Assembly: GCF_014651695.1 (NCBI RefSeq)
Contig: NZ_BMXJ01000005.1
Span: 263,415-327,414 of the forward strand
Reading direction: 5' to 3'
From: Nocardiopsis terrae
GTDB taxonomy: Bacteria > Actinomycetota > Actinomycetes > Streptosporangiales > Streptosporangiaceae
DNA: 64,000 nt
In this document: in pieces, positions 15,450-24,005 of the stretch
Layout: the number at the start of each line of letters is the position of its first letter
Position numbering within the stretch: position 1 is the stretch's first letter
The notes under the pieces: generated by a model
Database searches by the model: none
The model's input: only the letters and a program-made list of their open reading frames with translations
Told to the model about the DNA's origin: nothing
Program-made: the position numbers and the translations under genes

Positions 15450-16453
15450 GTCAGGGCCTCGGGCAGTGCGAAGAGGCGGAACAGCGCGGTGTCGAAGAAG
15501 ACCGAGCAGCGGCTGACGCCCCCGTGGGACAGATCCAGGACATGGATGCCGAAGGCCCGGTGCGTTCCGTCCGCCGCGCGCAGGTACATGCCGAAGGCGG
15601 GCTGGCCGTTGGCGGAGGTCGGCACCATCGCCAGGTCGCCGGGGGCCCCGGCCGGGCAGTGGGCGGCGACGAGCCGTCCGATGTGTTCGGCTCCGCGCAC
15701 CCAGGTGGCGAACGGGGGCATCTCGAAGGCGGCCTCGGCGGTGAACAGCTCGGTGAGCGCGCCGATGTCGTAGGACTCGAAGGCGGCGACGTAGCGGTCG
15801 AGGATCTCGCGCTGGTCGGAGCGGGGTTCGGGGAGGCTCTCCCGGTCGGGGGCGGCCCGGCCGAGCTGGGCGCGGGCGCGTTGCAGGAGGCTGTTCACCG
15901 CCGGGACCGAGGTGTCCAGGATGCGGGCGGTCTCGGCGGCGCTGAAGCGGAGTACGTCGCGCAGGAGGAGCACGGCCCTCTGGCGGGGCTGGAGGTACTG
16001 GAGGGCGGCGACCAGGGCGAGCCGGACGCTCTCGCGGGCGGTCACCACCGCCCCGGGGTCGTTGGTGCCGCCGTCGGAACCGCCGAGGCCGACCAGGGTG
16101 TCCGGCAGCGGTTCGAGCCAGGGCAGCTCGGGGCGTTCGGCGAGGGCGCCCTCCGGGGAGTCGGTGGGACCGCCGAGCCCGGTGGGCAGGGGGCGGCGGC
16201 TGCGCCGGTCCAGGGCGGTCAGGCAGGCCGTGGTGGCGATCCGGTGCAGCCAGGTGCGCAGGCTGGATCGGCCCTCGAAGCGGTCGTAGCCCTTCCAGGC
16301 GCGCAGGTAGGTCTCCTGGACCAGGTCCTCGGCGTCGTGCGCCGAGCCGAGCATGCGGTAGCAGTGCGCGTACAGCTCCCCCCGGTAGGGAGCGGCGAGC
16401 CGCTCGAAGTCCTGGTTCCTCGTCCCCGTCACGTGTTCCACCACGGCCGTCAC
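15440..16453 (-). CDS. ECF sigma factor with SnoaL-like C-terminal domain
   Basis: 337-aa extracytoplasmic-function sigma factor resembling the SigX5/TIGR02960 group. Region 2 reads FERLAAPYRGELYAHCYRML, SAHDAEDLVQETYLRAWKGY and FEGRSSLRTWLHRIATTACL; region 4 reads ALQYLQPRQRAVLLLRDVLR and FSAAETARILDTSVPAVNSLLQRAR. From about residue 215 a SnoaL/NTF2-like domain follows (ILDRYVAAFESYDIGALTELF). In related ECF factors such a tail replaces a separate anti-sigma factor and modulates activity. The following genes on the same strand (VOC and MFS) lie upstream of it with a 120-bp gap, so co-regulation is possible but not shown. Confidence 0.9.
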   Translation of the reverse strand: MTAVVEHVTGTRNQDFERLAAPYRGELYAHCYRMLGSAHDAEDLVQETYLRAWKGYDRFEGRSSLRTWLHRIATTACLTALDRRSRRPLPTGLGGPTDSPEGALAERPELPWLEPLPDTLVGLGGSDGGTNDPGAVVTARESVRLALVAALQYLQPRQRAVLLLRDVLRFSAAETARILDTSVPAVNSLLQRARAQLGRAAPDRESLPEPRSDQREILDRYVAAFESYDIGALTELFTAEAAFEMPPFATWVRGAEHIGRLVAAHCPAGAPGDLAMVPTSANGQPAFGMYLRAADGTHRAFGIHVLDLSHGGVSRCSVFFDTALFRLFALPEALTRP

Positions 16454-16578
16454 GTTACGCCTCCCCTACGACAGGACACGCGGGTCCGCAGGTCCCCGCC
16501 ACCCCGCCGGTCCCCCTTCTCCGCCGCGGGCTCCGGCCCCGCGGGCGGCCGTGCGGGCCGTCCGCGGGGCCGACCCGC

Positions 16579-16977
16579 CTACGTGCCCGCCTGTGCACCC
16601 TCCATGGCGGCGAGGTGCTCCTCGCTCAGCTGGATGACCTGCACGTAGTTGCCGTCGGGGTCCTTGGCCGTGGCGAAGAAGTTCCCGTCCCGCTCCTCCA
16701 GCGGCGCCACCCACTCGGTGCCCCGCTCGTCCATGCGCCCGGCGACGGCGCGGGCGTCGGCCACGTCGAAGTTGAGGATCACCCGGGCGGGGTCGGCGGC
16801 CTCGGGCCCGACGTCGTCGCGCCGGTCGATCAGCAGGTGGAAGCCGCCGAAGCGGAGCACCCGGTAGTGGTCCACGGTGTTGCTGTCGGCGGGGTCCAGC
16901 ACGGCGGCGTACCAGTCGCGCAGGCGGTCGGGGTCGGTGCTGGCGAGCAGCATGCTGTCCAGTTGGGGGCGCTTCAT
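16579..16977 (-). CDS. VOC-family protein
   Basis: 132-aa glyoxalase/bleomycin-resistance-fold protein: MKRPQLDSMLLASTDPDRLR, then YRVLRFGGFHLLIDRRD, VILNFDVAD and in the second half FFATAKDPDGNYVQVIQL, the canonical DPDGN metal-side motif. Its ATG overlaps the TGA of the upstream MFS gene (ATGA at 16974-16979), so it is translated with the transporter. Together they look like a drug-efflux/drug-binding pair. Confidence 0.87.
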   Translation of the reverse strand: MKRPQLDSMLLASTDPDRLRDWYAAVLDPADSNTVDHYRVLRFGGFHLLIDRRDDVGPEAADPARVILNFDVADARAVAGRMDERGTEWVAPLEERDGNFFATAKDPDGNYVQVIQLSEEHLAAMEGAQAGT

Positions 16978-18656
16978 CAGGTCCTCCCGGTGGGTTCGAT
17001 GTCGGTTTCCGCTGCCTGTACTGACCCGTCCGGGAGCGGGAACTCATCGGTCCCCCCGGGCCCGTCCCCGCCCCGGACACCGACACGGCCGGGTTCCCGC
17101 GGCCCCTCCGCCGCCTCCTCCGCTGCCTCTTCCGCGGCGGTCTCCGCCGAGCCGCGCAGCAGCCACAGGGCCATGCCGCCGAAGACTGCCATCCCGACGA
17201 TCCCGATGCCCGCGGTCACGTTGAGCCCCGCGGTGAACGCCTCCCGGGCCGACTCCACCAGTACGGCCGCCTGGGCCGGGGGCAGCCCCTCGGCGGCGGC
17301 GACGGCCCCGGCCAGGGTCTGGCCCGCGGCCTGCTCCGCGACCCCCTCGGGGACCTCCACCCGGGTGCGGTAGACGGCGGCGGCCAGGCTGCCGAGCAGC
17401 GCGACCCCGATGGCGATGCCGAACTCGCCGCTGGTCTCGGACATGGACGCGGCCGATCCGGCCTTCTCCCGGGGCGCGGAGCCCACCACGATGTCGGCGA
17501 TCAGTGCGGCGCCCGGCCCCAGGCCGACCGAGGTGAGCAGCAGCCCCAGTACCACCGCGCCCGTCCCGCCGTCGGCGGGGACGAAGACCAGCACCAGGAA
17601 GCCGAGGGCGCTGACGAACATGCCGCCGCCGATCACGTTGGCCCGGCCGACCCGTTGGGCCAGGGGCGCACAGAACATGGTGCTGGCGATCATCGCCAGC
17701 GCCGGCGGCACCAACCACAGCCCGGCGGCCAGCGGGGAGTTGCCCGCGACCAGCTGAAGGTACTGGCTGAGCAACAGGAAGGTGCCGCCCATGGCGACCG
17801 CCCCGGCCATCATGACGGCGAGGGCCGCTCCGAAGGAGGGCGCCCGGAACAGGCGCAGGTCCAGGAGCGGGTCGGGCAGGCGCAGTTGCCTGCGCACGAA
17901 CCACGCCCCCACCGCCGCGCCGAGCAGCACCGCAGTGAGCGCGGTGGCCCCCGAACCCCCTTCGGCGGCGGTTTTGAGCCCGTACACCACCGGCAGGATC
18001 GCGGCCAGCGACAGGGCGACGCTGAACAGGTCGAGGCGGCCCGCGCCTGGGTCGCGGTACTCGGGCAGGAGCAGGGGCGCGCAGACCAGGAGCAGGAGCA
18101 TCACCGGGACACCGAGGAGGAACACCGACCCCCACCAGAACCACTGCAGGAGCGCGCCGCCCACCACGGGGCCGATGGCGGTGCCGCCCATGAAGCAGCT
18201 CGTCCACACCGAGATCGCGACCGCGCGCTGGCCCGGGTCGCGGAACATGTTGCTGATCAGCGCCAGGGTGGAGGGCATGAGGGTGGCCCCGGCCACGCCC
18301 ATGAGGGCCCGGGTGGCGATGAGCAGCTCGGCGCTGGTGGAGAAGGCCGCGGCCACCGAGGCCAGTCCGAACGCGGCGGCGCCGGTCATCAGGAGCCTGC
18401 GGCGGCCGACCCGGTCGCCGAGCGTACCCATGGTGATGAGGAACCCGGCGATCATGAAGCCGTAGACGTCCATGATCCACAGGGTCTGGGCCCCGGTGGG
18501 CCGCAGGTCAGCGGCCAGGTGCGGGAGCGCCAGGTAGAGCACGCTCATGTCCAGGGAGAGCAGCAGTGTGGGCAGGGCCAGCACCGCGAGCCCCAGCCAC
18601 TCGCGCCCGCTCGCTCGTGCCCCGGCCCCGTGCGGCCGGGATGGTGTCGTGTTCAT
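16977..18656 (-). CDS. MFS efflux transporter, DHA2 (EmrB/QacA) type
   Basis: 559-aa membrane transporter with about 14 hydrophobic helices. Motif A is present as GTLGDRVGRRRLLMTGA, the family motif C region as GVAGATLMPSTLALI, and motif D1-like LDMSVLYLALPHLAADL near the N-terminus, all as in proton-coupled QacA/EmrB/Mmr-type exporters. The C-terminal 60 residues are hydrophilic and rich in Glu/Ala/Gly. Likely exports a toxic compound or antibiotic. The next gene (VOC) overlaps its stop. A 7-bp inverted repeat upstream (18677-18705) is a candidate operator. Confidence 0.92.
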   Translation of the reverse strand: MNTTPSRPHGAGARASGREWLGLAVLALPTLLLSLDMSVLYLALPHLAADLRPTGAQTLWIMDVYGFMIAGFLITMGTLGDRVGRRRLLMTGAAAFGLASVAAAFSTSAELLIATRALMGVAGATLMPSTLALISNMFRDPGQRAVAISVWTSCFMGGTAIGPVVGGALLQWFWWGSVFLLGVPVMLLLLVCAPLLLPEYRDPGAGRLDLFSVALSLAAILPVVYGLKTAAEGGSGATALTAVLLGAAVGAWFVRRQLRLPDPLLDLRLFRAPSFGAALAVMMAGAVAMGGTFLLLSQYLQLVAGNSPLAAGLWLVPPALAMIASTMFCAPLAQRVGRANVIGGGMFVSALGFLVLVFVPADGGTGAVVLGLLLTSVGLGPGAALIADIVVGSAPREKAGSAASMSETSGEFGIAIGVALLGSLAAAVYRTRVEVPEGVAEQAAGQTLAGAVAAAEGLPPAQAAVLVESAREAFTAGLNVTAGIGIVGMAVFGGMALWLLRGSAETAAEEAAEEAAEGPREPGRVGVRGGDGPGGTDEFPLPDGSVQAAETDIEPTGRT

Positions 18657-18676
18657 CCGTGTCGTTCCTTGTCGCC

Positions 18677-18705
18677 TGGTCCGGTTCGTTCACGTGTACG
18701 GACCA
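18677..18705. promoter_or_regulatory. Inverted repeat upstream of the MFS gene
   Basis: TGGTCCG and CGGACCA (perfect 7-bp arms, 15-nt spacer) lie 20-50 bp upstream of the MFS start. It fits an operator for a dimeric repressor; the regulator is not adjacent. Confidence 0.45.
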
Positions 18706-18785
18706 GGGCGGCACGGAGAACTCATCGGGTGGCGACCGGCTTTCTCCCGAGCGGGATTCCTTCCCTTTCGTGGCAGGTCAGGCTC

Positions 18786-20009
18786 TCAACCGCGCTTGCG
18801 TTTGGTCCCGGGTCGGGGGGCGAGCTTCTGATTCGGTTTGCGCAGGGCGTCCTGGATCTTCTGCCAGTCGGACCGCGTGGCCACCTTCTGCATACGGCGG
18901 AGTATCTGTCTGGCCTCCCTGCGCCGGTCCTTGGAGGGATCCGTCCTGACGCAGTAGAGGAGGGCGTCGACGCGCTCCTTGTACGGAAGCCTGTACATGC
19001 TGGTCGGGTGCACTCCGGCCACCGCCCCGGAACCGGGCGGCCCGGGCCGCTCCTCAGGCTTGCCTCTCCGGGGCGAGCTTCCCTGCCCCGCTTTCCGAGG
19101 AACCCCTCCGTCACGGACCCTGAGTTTCTCAGTGGCTCTACTCAGGAGGCTCTGGAGGGCGGAGAGTTTCCTGGTGATCCTGGGGTCGGAGGAACTCATG
19201 ATCTCGGACCGGAGCCTCCTGCCGGCGACGCGAATCCCCTCCTCGTCATCCAGTTCCAGAGCCGATTCCAGGTCGGCGACCGCGGGGTGGCGGCCATCGC
19301 CCTTGGGGGTGTCCCGGGCGAGGGAACCTCGCCCCTTTGGCACGGTGATCCCCTTCGAGGTAAGAGTGCAGGCTTCGAAGGGGAACCACCTGGTCTGACC
19401 GTCCGGGGCCGTGACGCCCACCTCCAGCACCCGCTTCAGGTCTGCGGTGCCCATCCGGAACCGCAGGGCGCGGCCGTGGTCGCGGGTCAGCCTCCGGACC
19501 AGTTCGGGGTTCTGTTTGACCAGCCAGGCAGGCGCCCCGCCTCGCAGGTGCGAGTAGAGGCGTTCGAGTTCCTCGGTGACCTCCGTGGTGAACTCAAACA
19601 GCAGGGACGGCTGCCCATCCGTCGCTGGAAGAACGAGCCGGTCACAGGTTCCTCCTGACTCGAAGTCACCCGAGAAGTGCGGCTCCCGGGTAGCCATCCC
19701 CTGCCCGGTCAGCCACTGGTTAACCTGTCTGCTGGCGTACAGGTGATCAGCACTCTCGATACCCCCGTGGCGGCGAGTGCAGGCGTTGCCGTTGGCGTGG
19801 TGCGCGAAGTGACTGACTTTGTCCCGGTAGACCCTGGGGGCCAGTCTGCCTCCGCAGCCGCCCAGGTAGACGCCGCACCAAAAGGTCCTGCCCTCATGGC
19901 GGCGCCGGAACTCCAGGGCAGCCCCGCGTTCCATCGGGATGTAGACCGGTTCGTGCGATCGGCTCGCGCCGAGGACCGCCGTCTGTACGAGTCTGTGGTC
20001 GAGGGGCAT
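18786..20009 (-). CDS. CoiA-like protein with Cys/His zinc-finger and nuclease-like core
   Basis: 407-aa protein resembling the competence-protein CoiA-like family. The N-terminal module has a Cys/His cluster FWCGVYLGGCGGRLA..HFAHHANGNAC, as in CoiA-like zinc fingers, followed by ESADHLYASRQVNQWL, and then TCDRLVLPATDGQPSLLFEF, whose D...EFT spacing resembles a PD-(D/E)XK nuclease centre, followed by helices. The C-terminal third is Lys/Arg-rich (DRRREARQILRRMQK) and would favour nucleic-acid binding. ATG at 20009 is chosen because the upstream extension is low-complexity and overlaps a VOC pseudogene. Codon usage is a little less GC-biased than around it. CoiA itself acts in DNA uptake/recombination in Gram-positives; here function is unknown and a defence or DNA-processing role is equally possible. 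Confidence 0.65.
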   Translation of the reverse strand: MPLDHRLVQTAVLGASRSHEPVYIPMERGAALEFRRRHEGRTFWCGVYLGGCGGRLAPRVYRDKVSHFAHHANGNACTRRHGGIESADHLYASRQVNQWLTGQGMATREPHFSGDFESGGTCDRLVLPATDGQPSLLFEFTTEVTEELERLYSHLRGGAPAWLVKQNPELVRRLTRDHGRALRFRMGTADLKRVLEVGVTAPDGQTRWFPFEACTLTSKGITVPKGRGSLARDTPKGDGRHPAVADLESALELDDEEGIRVAGRRLRSEIMSSSDPRITRKLSALQSLLSRATEKLRVRDGGVPRKAGQGSSPRRGKPEERPGPPGSGAVAGVHPTSMYRLPYKERVDALLYCVRTDPSKDRRREARQILRRMQKVATRSDWQKIQDALRKPNQKLAPRPGTKRKRG

Positions 20010-20039
20010 GCTGAATGAATAGCAGAGGCCGTCCCGCAC

Positions 20040-20247
20040 CCGGTAGTGGCAGTTCCTGGAGGACGCCGACGACGTTCCCGGCCGGGTCCGTGAACTAGGC
20101 GACGAACGGCTTGCCCTCACGGGCGATCCCCTCCTCCATGCCTGGCACGTCCTCGACGTTCAGGCCAAGGGTGTCGCAGTAGAAGGTGCGGGCGGTCTCG
20201 GTGTCGGGAGCCACGAAGGATCCGAAGGCCCTGGTGCTGTCGAACAT
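20040..20247 (-). pseudogene. Decayed VOC-family gene
   Basis: Starts with a good ribosome site (GGAGG) and MFDSTRAFGSFVAPDTETAR then FYCDTLGLNVEDVPGM, a normal VOC N-terminal half. About 55 residues typical of the middle are missing in frame; the sequence continues EEGIAREGKPFVA, then a TAG replaces the Trp expected in the AWFTDPAGN motif, and FTDPAGNVVGVLQEL, the normal C-terminus, follows in the same frame. Thus one internal deletion and one nonsense change are visible. A functional product is unlikely. Confidence 0.8.
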
Positions 20248-20489
20248 GACGTCCTCCCTGGACGGTGCGCCGTTCTCACCCCGTACCGACCCGCCCCGAA
20301 ACTCATCGGGGCCGCGTCGGGAGAAACCATGCGAGAGGGTCAAACGATGCGGACGAATCCGTGCACGCCCCTTGGGCGACACCCGGTTCCGACCGGTGTT
20401 AACTTCGCGTGGGCACCAGGGCACGAAACGTGTCCGCACCGCGGTGCCCCGGTCGGGGCACCGCGCCTCACGCGGGGGGAGAGCAGCAC

Positions 20490-21539
20490 ATGCGCGCAGT
20501 CGTGTTCGAGAACTACGGGGAGTTCCCCTCCCTGACCGAGTTCCCCAAACCCGAGCCGGGCCCCGGAGAGGTCCTGCTCCGGGTGGCCGGGGCGGGGGCC
20601 TGCCACTCCGACATCAGCGTCTACCGGGTGTTCGAGGAGGGGCAGCCGGGGGCGCAGAAGCCGCCGTTCGTCCTGGGGCACGAGAACGCGGGCTGGGTGG
20701 AGTCGGTCGGCAGCGGGGTCAGCGAGCGGGTCACGGTGGGCGCCGCCTACATGGTGTACGGGCCGATCGGCTGCCAGCACTGCCGCAAGTGCGCCCAGGG
20801 CCGGGAGACCTACTGCGAGAACGCCGCGACCATGCCGTACCTGGCGGTGGGGCTGGGCCGGGACGGCGGCATGGCCGAGTACATGACCGTGCCCGAACGG
20901 CACCTCATCCCGCTGGGCGACGCCGACCCGGTGGCCGCGGCGCCGTTGGCCGACGCGGGGCTGACCCCCTACCACGCGGTCAAGCAGTCCCTGCCGTACC
21001 TGAACGGGGGCGGCCGGTACGCGCTGGTGATCGGCCTGGGCGGGCTCGGCCAGATCGGGGTGCAGGTCCTGCGGGCGCTGAGCGGGGCGACGGTGATCGC
21101 CACCGACGTCAAGGAGGAGGCCCGGGCCCGGGCGGAGGCCGACGGGGCCGTCACGGTGGCTGCCGGGGACCGGCAGGTCGAGGACATCCGGGAGCTCACC
21201 GGGGGTCGGGGCGCGGACGCGGTCTTCGACTTCGTGGGTGCGGATCCGACCGTGTCGGCGGCGGCTGCCAGCGTGGCCCAGGGCGGCCGGGTGAACGTCG
21301 TCGGTATCGCGGGCGGAACGCACGAGTTCTCGTTCTTCACCAACCCGTACGAGTCGTACCTGACCAACACCTACTGGGGTTCGGTGGGCGAACTGTGGGA
21401 GGTGGTGGACATGTACAGGGCGGGGCAGATCCGCCCGGAGATCGAGCGCTTCGCCATGGACGACGCCCTGGAGGCGTACCGGAAGCTGGAAGCGGGCGAG
21501 ATCAACGGCCGCGCGGTCGTGGTGCCCAACGAGAGCTGA
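20490..21539 (+). CDS. Zinc-dependent alcohol dehydrogenase (MDR family)
   Basis: 349-aa NAD(P)-dependent medium-chain dehydrogenase. Catalytic zinc ligands are in GACHSD (Cys) and GHENAGWVE (His-Glu); the structural zinc site is CQHCRKCAQGRETYC (four Cys). The Rossmann motif is VIGLGGLGQIGVQVL. ATG at 20490 is chosen because GGGGGAG lies 7-10 bases upstream, while the open frame to 20409 has no site. It resembles NAD-dependent aryl/alkyl alcohol dehydrogenases of actinomycetes. Monocistronic; converges with the CGNR regulator gene. Confidence 0.92.
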   Translation: MRAVVFENYGEFPSLTEFPKPEPGPGEVLLRVAGAGACHSDISVYRVFEEGQPGAQKPPFVLGHENAGWVESVGSGVSERVTVGAAYMVYGPIGCQHCRKCAQGRETYCENAATMPYLAVGLGRDGGMAEYMTVPERHLIPLGDADPVAAAPLADAGLTPYHAVKQSLPYLNGGGRYALVIGLGGLGQIGVQVLRALSGATVIATDVKEEARARAEADGAVTVAAGDRQVEDIRELTGGRGADAVFDFVGADPTVSAAAASVAQGGRVNVVGIAGGTHEFSFFTNPYESYLTNTYWGSVGELWEVVDMYRAGQIRPEIERFAMDDALEAYRKLEAGEINGRAVVVPNES

Positions 21540-21572
21540 GGCCCGCCCGGTCCTCTGGTTTCCCTGTTCGTC

Positions 21573-22130
21573 TCAGGCCGTCCGGCCCGCCCGCTCCCGG
21601 GCGTGGTGCCGGGCGGCCTTCGCTCGGTTGCCGCAGCCCGCCATGGAGCACCAGCGGCGGGTGCCGTTCTTGGACGTGTCGAAGAAGTGCAGGACGCACT
21701 CGGGGTTGGCGCAGCCTCGGAGGCGGTCGGGGCGTTCGAACAGGTCGAGGAGGTTCGCGGCGGCGAGCCAGGCCGGACCCCGGGCCGACTGGTCGAACTC
21801 CACGGTGGAGTCGGGGGCCGCGTCGCGCAGGAGGCGGCGCACGCTGCCGTGGGCGAGGGCGGCGTTGAGTTCGGCCGTCGCCGCGGGGTCCCGGGGGTCT
21901 CGAAAGAGCCGGTCGAGCGTGTCGCGGACGTCCAGCAGGTGGGCGAGGGTCTCGGGGTCGGCGGTGAAGCGTTCGGCCAGCCCGGCCTCGTCCAACCACT
22001 GCCGCAGTCCGTCGGTGGAGTCGAGCAGGTCGAAGGACTCGCCGCCGTCGACCCAGCGGGTGTTGAGCAGGTCCACGGCGACCGGTTCCCCTGTGAGCGG
22101 TCGTGGCCGAACCTCTTCCCTCGCCGTCAT
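21573..22130 (-). CDS. CGNR zinc-finger regulator (ABATE domain) 1
   Basis: 185-aa putative transcriptional regulator: an N-terminal stress-response ABATE domain (PVAVDLLNTRWVDGG...) and a C-terminal CGNR zinc finger, CANPECVLHFFDTSKNGTRR then WCSMAGCGNRAKAARH, with four Cys ligands. ATG at 22130 has GGGAGGG upstream. It is divergent from the VOC-PPOX-ferredoxin-reductase operon and therefore its probable regulator. The CGNR family is thought to bind DNA but ligands are unknown. Confidence 0.88.
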   Translation of the reverse strand: MTAREEVRPRPLTGEPVAVDLLNTRWVDGGESFDLLDSTDGLRQWLDEAGLAERFTADPETLAHLLDVRDTLDRLFRDPRDPAATAELNAALAHGSVRRLLRDAAPDSTVEFDQSARGPAWLAAANLLDLFERPDRLRGCANPECVLHFFDTSKNGTRRWCSMAGCGNRAKAARHHARERAGRTA

Positions 22131-22211
22131 CGGCCCTCCCCCGCAGGTCGTCCTGGCTGCTCGTTCCCCCGGGCCGGATCGCCCGGGTGCCGGGGAGCCT
22201 ACCAAGAACCC

Positions 22212-22290
22212 GAATCCTAACCCTTCAAATGTACTTGAGTAGTTGACTCTTCTCTTTCCTAACCCTTAAAGTCATTTTGAAAGGTTACCA
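22212..22290. promoter_or_regulatory. Promoter and repeated operator-like motif between CGNR1 and the redox operon
   Basis: TTGACT (22243-22248) and TAAAGT (22267-22272) with an 18-bp spacer form a plausible promoter for the rightward operon. CCTAACCCTT occurs at 22216-22225 and again at 22258-22267, with an inverted partial copy AAAGGTT at 22280-22286. The AT-rich stretch stands out and is a likely binding zone for the divergent CGNR regulator. Confidence 0.5.
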
Positions 22291-22327
22291 CCGCACGGGT
22301 GGCCACCTCCGAGAGACAAGGCATGCC

Positions 22328-22777
22328 ATGACGCCTTCCCGACTGACCACCGGCCACATCGGCCTCAACGTCACCGACCTCGAACGCTCACTCGACTTCT
22401 ACTCACGCGTCCTCGGCTTCGAGGTCATGGGCCAGAGCCGGGAACAGGGCCGCGAGTACGCCTTCCTCGGCCGCGACGGAACACTCCTGCTCACCCTGTG
22501 GCAGCAGAGTGTCACCGGTTTCCGCCCCGACACCGCCGGACTCCACCACCTGTCCTTCCAGGTCGACACGGTAGAGGAGGTCCGCCGGGCCGAGGCCGCG
22601 CTGTTGGAGGCCGCCGTGGAGTTCGCCCACGACGGCGTGGTCCCGCACGGCGAGGGGGCCGCCTCCGGCGGGATCTTCTTCCACGACCCGGACGGGGTCC
22701 GGCTGGAGATCTACGCGCCCTCGGGCGCCGAAGGCACCAAGGCCCCGACCGCCGCCCCCACCTGCGGATTCTTCTAG
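22328..22777 (+). CDS. VOC-family dioxygenase-like protein
   Basis: 149-aa glyoxalase-fold protein. Seen: GHIGLNVTDLERSLDFYSRV (first metal His), AGLHHLSFQVDT (second His) and GIFFHDPDGVRLEIYAPSG (Glu of the metal site), the 2-His-1-Glu arrangement of VOC metalloenzymes such as extradiol-type dioxygenases. It is first in an operon with PPOX, ferredoxin and ferredoxin reductase genes (108-bp gap to the next, which then overlap), suggesting an oxidative or reductive modification pathway. ATG at 22328 is chosen; a second ATG-containing extension to 22277 is weaker. Confidence 0.87.
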   Translation: MTPSRLTTGHIGLNVTDLERSLDFYSRVLGFEVMGQSREQGREYAFLGRDGTLLLTLWQQSVTGFRPDTAGLHHLSFQVDTVEEVRRAEAALLEAAVEFAHDGVVPHGEGAASGGIFFHDPDGVRLEIYAPSGAEGTKAPTAAPTCGFF

Positions 22778-22884
22778 AACCCGACTGCTTCCGGATCCAA
22801 CGGACAGTTCCCACCGACCGAACCGCTCCGGACGGGCCCGGTGCCCTGCGCGGGCGCCGCACCGTTTCCGGGAGGGAGAACGGA

Positions 22885-23805
22885 ATGGCCAGCTACCACC
22901 CGGGGGAGATCGCGGTTCAGCGCAGAGCCTCCCTCGCCGACCAGGCCGCCTCTTCCGAGAGGGCCATCCACGAGGGGATCCCCGGCATCGCGGCGGACTT
23001 CCTCGCCACCCAGCGGTGGTTCGTCCTGGGAGCGGCCGACGCCCGGGGCGACGTGTGGTGCTCCCTGCTCACCGGACCGACCGGCTTCCTGCGCGCCCAC
23101 GACGCGCGCACACTCGACATCGCCGCCCTGCCCCGCCCCGACGACCCCCTGGCCGGCGTACTCGGCGGCGGTCCCGCGCGGAGCGGCGCCCTGGCGATCG
23201 AACCGGGCACCCGACGGCGCATGCGGATCAACGGAACGACCACACCGCACCCGGCCCCGGGCAAGGGCGGACTGCGCCTCAGGACCGCCCAGGTCTTCGC
23301 CAACTGCCCCAAGTACATCCAGAAGCGGACGCCGGCCCCGGCCCCGGCCGGGGACCGCCCCGCCGTCTGGGGCGACCGGCTCACCGACGCCCACGCGGAC
23401 CTGGTCGACCGCTCCGACACCTTCTTCTTCGCCACCGCCGACGACTCCGGCGAGGCCGACGCCAACCACCGGGGCGGGCACCCGGGGTTCCTGCGAGCGC
23501 ACTCCCCCACCCTGCTCAGCTGGCCCGACTACACGGGCAACGCCATGTTCACCACCCTGGGCAACCTGTGGCTGAACCCGCGTGCGGGCCTTCTGATCCC
23601 GGACTGGGAGAGCGGCGGCCTGCTCCAGATCACCGGCACCGCCCGTGTGCTCTGGGGGGAGGAACCCGAGGAGCGAACGGTCGAGTTCTCCGTCGGCCGC
23701 GTGGTCTCGGTGCCCTCCGGGGGCCTGCTCGCCCTCGAAGGGCCCCACTACTCGAAGTTCAACCCGCCGGTCACGCCGGTCACACCGGGAGGAGTCCCCC
23801 GATGA
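22885..23805 (+). CDS. Pyridoxamine-phosphate-oxidase-family (FMN split-barrel) protein
   Basis: 306-aa protein with two split-barrel halves: the first around TQRWFVLGAADARGDVWCSL, the second around DTFFFATADDSGEADANHRG then GNAMFTTLGNLWLNPRAGLL and IPDWESGGLLQITGTARVLW. It belongs to the long PPOX group often linked to ferredoxin/FNR domains. Ribosome site GGGAGGGAGAACGGA precedes the ATG. The stop overlaps the ferredoxin ATG (ATGA), and the ferredoxin in turn overlaps the reductase, so the three are a translational unit: reductase to ferredoxin to flavoprotein electron flow is the simplest reading. The substrate is unknown. Confidence 0.86.
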   Translation: MASYHPGEIAVQRRASLADQAASSERAIHEGIPGIAADFLATQRWFVLGAADARGDVWCSLLTGPTGFLRAHDARTLDIAALPRPDDPLAGVLGGGPARSGALAIEPGTRRRMRINGTTTPHPAPGKGGLRLRTAQVFANCPKYIQKRTPAPAPAGDRPAVWGDRLTDAHADLVDRSDTFFFATADDSGEADANHRGGHPGFLRAHSPTLLSWPDYTGNAMFTTLGNLWLNPRAGLLIPDWESGGLLQITGTARVLWGEEPEERTVEFSVGRVVSVPSGGLLALEGPHYSKFNPPVTPVTPGGVPR

Positions 23806-24005
23806 AGGTCCACGTGGACATGGCGCTGTGCGAAAGCCACGGCCAGTGTGTCTTCGCCGCGCCCGACGTCTTCGCCTTCGACGACGAGGAGGAGGAGGAG
23901 CTGGTGTACGAACCCTCCCCCGGCCCCGGCCGACGTGCGGCGGTCGAACAGGCCGTCCTCAGCTGCCCGGTCCGCGCCGTCGCACTGGACGGGGGCGCCG
24001 GATGA
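23802..24005 (+). CDS. [3Fe-4S]-type ferredoxin
   Basis: 67-aa ferredoxin of the type that serves bacterial P450s and related oxygenases. Cluster ligands are in LCESHGQC (Cys10 and Cys16) and LSCPVRAV (Cys about 55); the usual fourth Cys of the first motif is replaced (His), which indicates a 3Fe-4S cluster. An acidic run DDEEEEEL sits in the middle, suited to docking with a basic partner. Starts with ATG overlapping the PPOX stop; ends overlapping the reductase start. No P450 gene is adjacent. Confidence 0.9.
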   Translation: MKVHVDMALCESHGQCVFAAPDVFAFDDEEEEELVYEPSPGPGRRAAVEQAVLSCPVRAVALDGGAG

